Source: Amblyomma americanum
Lineage: Eukaryota > Arthropoda > Arachnida > Ixodida > Ixodidae
Assembly: GCF_052857255.1 (NCBI RefSeq)
Contig: NW_027526508.1
Span: forward strand, 124,001 to 188,000
Length of the DNA stretch: 64,000 nt
Direction of reading: 5' to 3'
The position numbers and the translations under genes were made by a program. Of this stretch, positions 59,252 through 64,000 are shown piece by piece. The notes under the pieces were generated by a model. The model worked only from the letters and a program-made list of their open reading frames with translations, ran no database searches and had not been told where the DNA came from. Every line of letters begins with the position of its first letter. Position 1 is the stretch's first letter.

Positions 59252-60073
59252 GAAGAGTAGACGAGAAAAAGGTGTAAACCTTTTCTCTCAGAACTGCGCG
59301 AAAACTTGTATTCCGGCTCAAAACAACGGAATACATCGTTTTAGATCGAAACTAGCAAGATTAACGAGCATCGATTTTACAAGTCGTCGAAGAGTAGACG
59401 AGAGATAGGTGTAAACTTTTTCTCTCAGAACTGCGCGAAAACTTGCATTCCGACTCAAAACAACGGGATACATCGTTTTAGATGGAAAGTAGCAAAATTC
59501 ACGAGCATCGATTTAACAAGTCGTCGAAGAGTAGACGAGAGAAAGGTGTAAACTTTTTCTCTCAGAACTGCGCGAAAACTTGTATTCCGGCTCAAAACAA
59601 CGGGATACATCGTTTTAGATCGAAACTAGCAAAATTCACGTGCATCGATTTCACAAGTCGTCGAAGAGTAGACGAGAAAAAGGTGTAAACCTTTTCTCTC
59701 AGAACTGCGCGAAAACTTGTATTCCGGCTCAAAACAACGGAATACATCGTTTTAGATCGAAACTAGCAAGATTAACGAGCATCGATTTTACAAGTCGTCG
59801 AAGAGTAGACGAGAGATAGGTGTAAACTTTTTCTCTCAGAACTGCGCGAAAACTTGCATTCCGACTCAAAACAACGGGATACATCGTTTTAGATGGAAAG
59901 TAGCAAAATTCACGAGCATCGATTTAACAAGTCGTCGAAGAGTAGACGAGAGAAAGGTGTAAACTTTTTCTCTCAGAACTGCGCGAAAACTTGTATTCCG
60001 GCTCAAAACAACGGGATACATCGTTTTAGATCGAAACTAGCAAAATTCACGTGCATCGATTTCACAAGTCGTC
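59252..60073 (+). repeat. Two copies of a 411-bp 3-mer
   Basis: Copy 1 is 59,252-59,662 and copy 2 is 59,663-60,073. Each consists of a GAGAAAAAGG/GTAAACC monomer, a GAGATAGG/TTGCATTCCGACTC monomer ending TTTTAGATGGAAAGTAGC, and a monomer ending TTCACGTGCATCGATTTC. The copies look identical after the first few bases. At 60,074 the CACGTGC monomer is followed by its usual GAGAGAAACG partner, showing that the duplication was spliced into an existing order. Confidence 0.83.
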
Positions 60074-60620
60074 GAAGAGTAGACGAGAGAAACGTGTAAA
60101 GTTTTTCTCTCAGGACTGCGAGAAAACTTGTATTTCCGCTCAAAACAACGGGATACATCGTTTTATATCGAAACTAGCAAGATTCACGAGCATCGATTTT
60201 ACAAGTCGTCGAAGAGTAGACGAGAAAAAGGTGTAAACTTTTTCTCTTAGAACTGAGCGAAAACTTGTATTCCGGCTCAAAACAACGGAATACATCGTAT
60301 TAGATCGAAACTAGCAAGATTAACGAGCATCGATTTTACAAGTCGTCGAAGAGTAGACGAGAGAAAGGTGTAAACTTTTTCTCTCAGAACTGCGCGAAAA
60401 CTTGTATTCCGGCTCAAAACAACGGGATACATCGTTTTAGATCGAAACTATCAAGATTCAAGAGCATCGATTTTACAAGTCGTCGCAGAGTAGACGAGAG
60501 AAAGGTGTAAATTTTTCTCTCAGAACTGCGCGAAAACTTGTATTCCGGCTCAAAAGAACGGAATACATCGTTTTAGATCGAAACTAGCAAGATTAACGAG
60601 CATCGATTTTACAAGTCGTC
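60074..60620 (+). repeat. Four mixed satellite monomers
   Basis: GAGAGAAACG/CAGGACTGCGAG, GAGCG with CGTATTAGATCG, a CTATCAAGATTCAAG/GCAGAG copy and an AAGAACGG copy. The same four follow the CACGTGC monomer at 57,038, 3,013 bp upstream. Confidence 0.78.
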
Positions 60621-61442
60621 GAAGAGTAGACGAGAGAAAGGTGTAAACTCTTTCTCTCAGAACTGCGCGAAAACTTTTATTCCAGCTCAAAACAACGGGA
60701 TGCATTGTTTTAGATCGAAACTAGCAAAATTCACGAGCATCAATTTTAAAAGTCGTCGAAGAGTAGACGAGAGAAAGGTGTAAACTTTTTCTCTCAGAAC
60801 TGCGCGAAAACTTGTATTCCGGCTCAAAACAACGGAATACATCGTTTTAGATCGAAAGTAGCAAAATTCACGAGCATCGATTTAACAAGTCGTCGAAGAG
60901 TAGACGAAAAAAAGGTGTAAACTTTTCCTCTCAGAACTGCGCGAAAACTTGTATTCCGGCTCAAAACAACGGGATACATCGTTTTAGATCGAAACTAGCA
61001 AGATTCACGAGCATCGATTTTACAAGTCGTCGAAGAGTAGACGAGAGAAAGGTGTAAACTCTTTCTCTCAGAACTGCGCGAAAACTTTTATTCCAGCTCA
61101 AAACAACGGGATGCATCGTTTTAGATCGAAACTAGCAAAATTCACGAGCATCAATTTTAAAAGTCGTCGAAGAGTAGACGAGAGAAAGGTGTAAACTTTT
61201 TCTCTCAGAACTGCGCGAAAACTTGTATTCCGGCTCAAAACAACGGAATACATCGTTTTAGATCGAAAGTAGCAAAATTCACGAGCATCGATTTAACAAG
61301 TCGTCGAAGAGTAGACGAAAAAAAGGTGTAAACTTTTCCTCTCAGAACTGCGCGAAAACTTGTATTCCGGCTCAAAACAACGGGATACATCGTTTTAGAT
61401 CGAAACTAGCAAGATTCACGAGCATCGATTTTACAAGTTGTC
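60621..61442 (+). repeat. Two copies of a second 411-bp 3-mer
   Basis: Copies are 60,621-61,031 and 61,032-61,442. Each has an ACTCTTTCTCTC / TTTTATTCCAGC monomer with GATGCATTG or GATGCATCG and ATCAATTTTAAAAG. This is followed by a CGGAATAC / GAAAGTAGC copy and a GACGAAAAAAAGG / CTTTTCCTCTC copy. The second copy ends in AAGTTGTCGAAAAG like the relative near 58,980, and the first ends in the common AAGTCGTC. The exchange therefore lies at the last monomer of copy 1. Confidence 0.83.
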
Positions 61443-62263
61443 GAAAAGTAGACCAGAGAAAGGTGTAAACGTTTTCTCTCAGAACTGCGTGAAGACTTGT
61501 ATTCCGGCTCAAAACAACGGGATACATCGTTTTAGATCGAAACTATCAAGATTAACGAGCATCGATTTTACAAGTCGACGAAGAGTAGACGAGAAAAAGG
61601 TGTAAACTTTTTCTCTCAGAACTGCGCGAAAACTTGTATTCCGGCTCAAAACAACGGGATACATCGTTTAAAATCGAAACTAGCACAATTAACGAGCATC
61701 AATTTTACAAGTCGTCGAAGAGTAGACGAGAGATAGGTGTAAACTTTTTCTCTCAGAACTGCGCGAAAACTTGTATTCCGGCTCAAAACAACGGAATACA
61801 CCGTTTTAGATCGAAACTAGCAAGATTAACAAGCATCGATTTTACAAGTCGTCGAAGAGTAGACGAGAGAAAGGTGTAAACTTTTTCTCACAGAACTGCG
61901 TGAAAACTTGTATTCCGGCTCAAAACAAAGGGATACATCGTTTTAGATCGAAACTAGCAAAATTCACGTGCATCGATTTCACAAGTCGTCGAAGAGTAGA
62001 CGAGAGAAACGTGTAAACTTTTTCTCTAAGACTGCGAGAAAACTTGTATTTCGGCTCAAAACAACGGGATACATCGTTTTAGATCGAAACTAGCAAGATT
62101 CACGAGCATCGATTTTACAAGTCGTCGAATAGTAGACGAGAAAAAGGTGTAATCTTTTTCTCTCAGAACTGCGCGAAAACTTGTATTCCGGCTCAAAACA
62201 ACGGAATACATCGTTTTAGATCGAAACTAGCAAGGGTAACGAGCATCGATTTTACAAGTCGTC
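61443..62263 (+). repeat. Six mixed satellite monomers
   Basis: Starts with GTAGACCAGAG/GTAAACG/GCGTGAAGAC, then a CTATCAAGATTAACG copy, a CGTTTAAAATCG / CACAATTAAC copy, a GAGATAGG copy with CACCG, a CACGTGC copy and its GAAACG partner (here CTCTAAGACTG). It ends with a CAAGGGTAACG copy. Order and variants resemble 57.6-58.0 kb with rearrangement. Confidence 0.75.
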
Positions 62264-64000
62264 GAAGAGTAGACGAGAGAAAGGTGTAAACTTTTTCTCT
62301 CAGAACTGCGCGAAAACTTGTATTCCGGCTCAAAACAACGAAATACATTGTTTTAGATCGAAACTATCAAGATTCACGAGCATCGATTTTACAAGTCGTC
62401 GAAGAGTAGACGAGAGAAAGGTGTAAACTTTTTTACTCAGAACTGCGCGAAAAATTGTTTTCCGGCTCAAAACAACGGGATACATTGTTTTAGATCGAAA
62501 GTCGCAAAATTCACGAGCATCGATTTAACAAGTCGTCGAAGAGTAGACGAGAGAAAGGTGTAAACTTTTTCTCTCAGAACTGCGCGAAAACTTGTATTCC
62601 GGCTCAAAAGAACGGAATACATCGTTTAGATCAAAACTAGCAAGATTAACGAGCATCGATTTTACAAGTCGTCGAAGAGTAGACGAGAGAAAGGTGTAAA
62701 CTTTTTCTCTCAGAACTGCGCAAAAATTTGTATTCCGCCTCAAAACAACAGGATACATCGTTTTAGATCGAAACTAGCAAGATTCACGAGCATCGATTTT
62801 ACAAGTTGTCGAAGAGTAGACGAGAGAAAGGTGTAAACTTTTTCTCTCAGAACTGCGCGAAAACTTGTATTCCGGCTCAAAACAACGGGATACATCGTTT
62901 TAGATCGAAAGTAGCAAAATTCACGAGCATCCATTTAACAAGTCGTCGAAGAGTAGACGAGAGAAAGGTGTAAACTTTTTCTCTCAGAACTGCGCGAAAA
63001 CTTGTATTGCGGCTCAAAACAACGGGATACATCGTTTTAGATCGAAACTAGCAAAATTCACGTGCATCGATTTCACAAGTGGTCGAAGAGTAGACGAGAG
63101 AAACGTGTAAACTTTTTCTCTCAGGACTGCGAGAAAACTTGTATTTCGGCTCAAAACAACGGGATACATCGTTTTAGATCGAAACTAGCAAGATTCACGA
63201 GCATCGATTTTAGAAGTCGTCGAAGAGTAGACGAGAAAAAGGTGTAAACTTTTTCTCTCAGAACTGCGCGAAAACTTGTATTCCGGCTCAAAACAACGGA
63301 ATACATCGTTTTAGATCGAAACTAGCAAGATTAACGAGCATCGATTTTACAAGTCGTCGAAGAGTAGACGAGAGATAGGTGTAAACTTTTTCTCTCAGAA
63401 CTGCGCGAAAACTTGTATTCCGGCTCAAAACAACGAAATACATTGTTTTAGATCGAAACTATCAAGATTCACGAGCATCGATTTTACAAGTCGTCGAAGA
63501 GTAGACGAGAGAAAGGTGTAAACTTTTTCTCTCAGAACTGCGCGAAAAATTGTTTTCCGGCTCAAAACAACGGGATACATCGTTTTAGATCGAAAGTCGC
63601 AAAATTCACGAGCATCGATTTAACAAGTCGTCGAAGAGTAGACGAGAGAAAGGTGTAAACTTTTTCTCTCAGAACTGCGCGAAAACTTGTATTCCGGCTC
63701 AAAAGAACGGAATACATCGTTTTAGATCAAAACTAGCAAGATTAACGAGCATGGATTTTACAAGTCGTCGAAGAGTAGACGAGAGAAAGGTGTAAACTTT
63801 TTCTCTCAGAACTGCGCAAAATTTTGTATTCCGCCTCAAAACAACGGGATACATCGTATTAGATCGAAACAAGCAAGATTCACGAGCATCGATTTTACAA
63901 GTTGTCGAAGAGTAGACGAGAGAAAGGTGTAAACTTTTTCTCTCAGAACTGCGCGAAAAATTGTATTCCGGCTCAAAACAACGGGATACATCGTTTTAGA
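62264..64000 (+). repeat. 1,095-bp 8-mer, 1.6 copies, cut by window edge
   Basis: Copy 1 is 62,264-63,358 and partial copy 2 is 63,359-64,000. ATTGTTTTCCGG at 62,454 and 63,549, and the CGAAATACATTG monomer at 62,264 and 63,359, both give 1,095 bp. Copy 1 has CTTTTTTACTC and ATCGTTTAGATC (one base lost). Copy 2 has GAGATAGG, GAGCATGGATT and GAAACAAGC. The right edge is artificial. Confidence 0.82.

Larger units (their letters stand above)
1..64000 (+). repeat. 137-bp satellite DNA array filling the window
   Basis: The same motifs recur from first to last base at about 137 bp spacing. The first monomer starts are 1, 138, 275, 412, 548, 685, 821 and 958. Each copy begins GAAGAGTAGACGAG, then carries TTTCTCTCAGAACTGCGCG, TTCCGGCTCAAAAC, GTTTTAGATCGAAAC and GAGCATCGATTTTAC, and ends near AAGTCGTC. 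All copies read in the same direction; I saw no inverted copy, spacer or inserted element. Copies differ by point changes and 1-3 bp indels, and the combinations of these define the higher-order units listed below. Tandem satellite of this kind is known from eukaryotic centromeres and pericentromeres; a centromeric role here is inference. I did not recognise the family. Confidence 0.97.

Noticed and set aside
1..64000. CRISPR array, suggested by GTTTTAGAGC and GTTTTAGATC in every repeat, which resemble the start of some type II CRISPR repeats.
   Set aside because: The whole 137 bp repeats without unique spacers, there are no cas genes, and the resemblance is about ten bases. This is satellite DNA.
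1..64000. Transposable elements, telomere repeats, rDNA, tRNA genes or bacterial genes.
   Set aside because: No interruption of the roughly 137 bp periodicity was found anywhere, and no terminal repeats, target-site duplications or short telomeric motif arrays were seen.

Overview
The whole 64 kb window is one uninterrupted tandem satellite array. I find no gene, RNA gene, transposon or unique-sequence island. It is built from about 467 head-to-tail copies of a monomer of about 137 bp (length variants 134-138 bp), all in the same orientation. Hand counting the representative monomer at 275-411 gives about 42% G+C and 11 CpG dinucleotides. Arrays of this size with higher-order organisation are typical of eukaryotic centromeric or pericentromeric heterochromatin, so the source is almost certainly a eukaryote. 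The species cannot be named from this sequence. The retained CpGs argue weakly against a genome with heavy, long-standing CpG methylation such as a vertebrate.

Layout. (1) 1-23,056 is dominated by a higher-order repeat (HOR). Its full form is 14 distinguishable monomers (m1-m14, about 1,910 bp). It also occurs as a 12-mer lacking m7-m8 (1,636 bp), a 23-mer hybrid (about 3,136 bp) and a 19-mer hybrid (2,593 bp). I count ten successive units from 1,777, preceded by a partial unit (1-957) and six divergent monomers (958-1,776). (2) 23,057-32,888 is a second monomer set with its own variants. It contains an exact 2,455 bp tandem duplication that joins the second set to a fragment of the 14-mer HOR. 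(3) 32,889-55,936 is a patchwork of HORs marked by a GAATTC-bearing monomer, with nested direct repeats of 409, 1,365, 2,321, 1,230, 2,595 and 3,826 bp. Long-range copies lie at offsets of about 10,651 and 17,341 bp. (4) 55,937-64,000 is the most heterogeneous part, with short 3-mer (411 bp) and 8-mer (1,095 bp) duplications.

Nothing here works together as genes. The open reading frames of 61-145 codons are by-products of the repeat. They recur because the satellite recurs, they shift frame with each 137 bp monomer, and they end at the same satellite motif. The biological content is the array's history of unequal exchange, visible in chimeric monomers and shared junctions, plus possible structural signals in the monomer: an 8+8 bp dyad and spaced A/T tracts.
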